Shown here piece by piece: positions 55,262-56,110 of a stretch of DNA of 56,110 nucleotides. Each line of letters begins with the position of its first letter. The first letter of the stretch is position 1. Source of the DNA: Anaerobranca gottschalkii DSM 13577. Its GTDB lineage: Bacteria; Bacillota; Proteinivoracia; Proteinivoracales; Proteinivoracaceae. The notes below the pieces were generated by a model. The model saw only the letters and a program-made list of their open reading frames with translations. It was not told the DNA's origin and made no database searches. The translations under genes were made by a program, and so were the position numbers. The stretch lies in assembly GCF_900111575.1 (NCBI RefSeq), contig NZ_FOIF01000008.1, positions 1 through 56,110 on the forward strand. The letters are read 5' to 3'.

Positions 55262-56110
55262 ATGATTAAAACCTATAAAGTTATGCTTTTACCTAACAAT
55301 AAACAAAAAACTAAACTAAAGGAATGTGCAGGGGTATCGAGATGGGCAATAATTGGGCTTTAGCTACAGAACAAGAGAATTATAATAACGGTGGTAAGTT
55401 TTTAAATGATAGGGAACTTAGAAAAATATTAACCGAATTAAAAAAGACAAAAGAATATTCATGGCTTAATAATTACTCAAACAATATAACCAAACAAGCA
55501 ATAAAGGATGCCTGTATAGCATATAAAAACTTTTTTGAAGGAAGGGCAAACCCACCAAAATTTAAAAGTAAGAAAAAAAATAAACAAAGTTTCTACCAAG
55601 ATATAGAAAAAATAAAGATAACCCAAACCCATGTAAAGCTAGAGAAACTCACTACCTCTAAAAAAAGCAATAAGCAAAAACTAAATTGGATTAAACTAGC
55701 AGAAAAAGGTAGAATACCAACGGGTGATCATATTAAATACTACAACCCAAGGGTAACATTTGACGGACTTAATTGGTACTTAACAATAGGAGTAGAAGAA
55801 GTAGAAAATAAGAATAAAGAATATACAGAGGGTATAGGTATAGATTTAGGAGTAAAAGATTTAGCTACAATAAGTACAGGACAAAAGTACAAAAACATAA
55901 ATAAATCAAGGAAAGTTAAGAAGTTAGAGAAAAAACAAAAACGATTACAACGAAAACTATCTAAAAAATATGAGTTAAATAAAATACAAACAGAGGGAGG
56001 TGAACACCGTTACAGAAAAACTAACAACATTAAAAAGTTAGAACACCTTGTTCTAAAAACACGAAGAAGGCTAAAAAATATTAGGAAAGACTATCTCCAT
56101 CAAATAACTA
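55262..56110 (+). pseudogene. tnpB: IS200/IS605-type TnpB with an early frameshift, running off the window
   Basis: The N-terminus MIKTYKVMLLPNNKQKTKLKECAGVSRWA is typical of TnpB. The frame then reaches TAG at 55361-55363. Removing one base of shift restores NWALATEQENYNNGGKF, NPPKFKSKKKNKQSFY, and the RuvC-I motif TEGIGIDLGVKDLATIS with its catalytic Asp, with no stop to the window end. So a single missing base near 55346-55352 breaks the gene. AGGGGGTG lies before ATG at 55262. The protein is an RNA-guided nuclease ancestor of Cas12; its omega-RNA and right end would lie beyond the window. Confidence 0.85.

Overview
The window is AT-rich chromosomal DNA from a motile, low-GC Gram-positive bacterium of the Clostridia type. 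The evidence is AGGAGG/GGGGTG-type ribosome binding sites, a Bacillus/Clostridium-like fla/che operon running into rpsB, CodY, TrmFO and a CheC/CheD chemotaxis branch. The genus cannot be fixed from the sequence alone. Nearly everything lies on the minus strand, so genes are transcribed from high to low coordinates. No rRNA, tRNA, CRISPR array or origin was seen.

Layout from high to low coordinates: (1) 54.9-56.1 kb is a mobile-element edge with a frameshifted tnpB on the plus strand and a phage-like small ORF. (2) 44.7-54.8 kb holds yifB/comM (missing its Walker B segment), a tRNA methyltransferase, a small protein behind a structured leader, pgsA, three tandem M42 aminopeptidases, an orphan plus-strand nuclease, mgsA, argS and a radical-SAM aminomutase that looks like a glutamate rather than a lysine 2,3-aminomutase. 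(3) 38.3-44.7 kb is dprA-topA-trmFO-xerC-codY, without the hslVU pair usually found between xerC and codY. (4) 8.7-38.2 kb is one very long flagellar/chemotaxis operon: flgB flgC fliE fliF fliG fliH fliI fliJ, a YlxF-like gene, fliK flgD, a TIGR02530-like gene, flgE flbD motA motB fliL fliM fliY cheY fliO fliP fliQ fliR flhB flhA flhF flhG, a PilZ gene, cheA cheW cheC cheD sigD fapA, a charged small protein, a SwrB-like gene and two membrane proteins. (5) 0.55-8.6 kb is rpsB-tsf, then pyrH-frr-(66 aa)-uppS-cdsA-dxr-rseP-ispG. (6) 0-0.55 kb holds the end of an unidentified gene and a stretch with an inverted repeat and a possible 24-aa ORF.

How the genes work together: the large operon encodes the flagellar basal body, export gate and ATPase, hook and its length ruler, stator, C-ring switch, export placement GTPases and a CheA/W/Y/C/D pathway, plus the sigma factor for late genes. 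The housekeeping flanks supply translation (S2, EF-Ts, RRF, ArgRS), UMP phosphorylation, isoprenoid and undecaprenyl synthesis, phospholipid synthesis and DNA topology or uptake.

The most notable observations are a one-base frameshift in an A-tract of flhB, an in-frame loss of about 53 residues including Walker B in YifB/ComM, Lys/Asn substitutions in the aminomutase pocket that point to glutamate, an orphan PD-(D/E)XK nuclease embedded against mgsA, two leaders whose ribosome binding sites lie in inverted repeats, and a 24-bp coding tandem repeat in fliK. Many genes have a better start a few codons inside the longest ORF; those starts are used here and explained in each entry.
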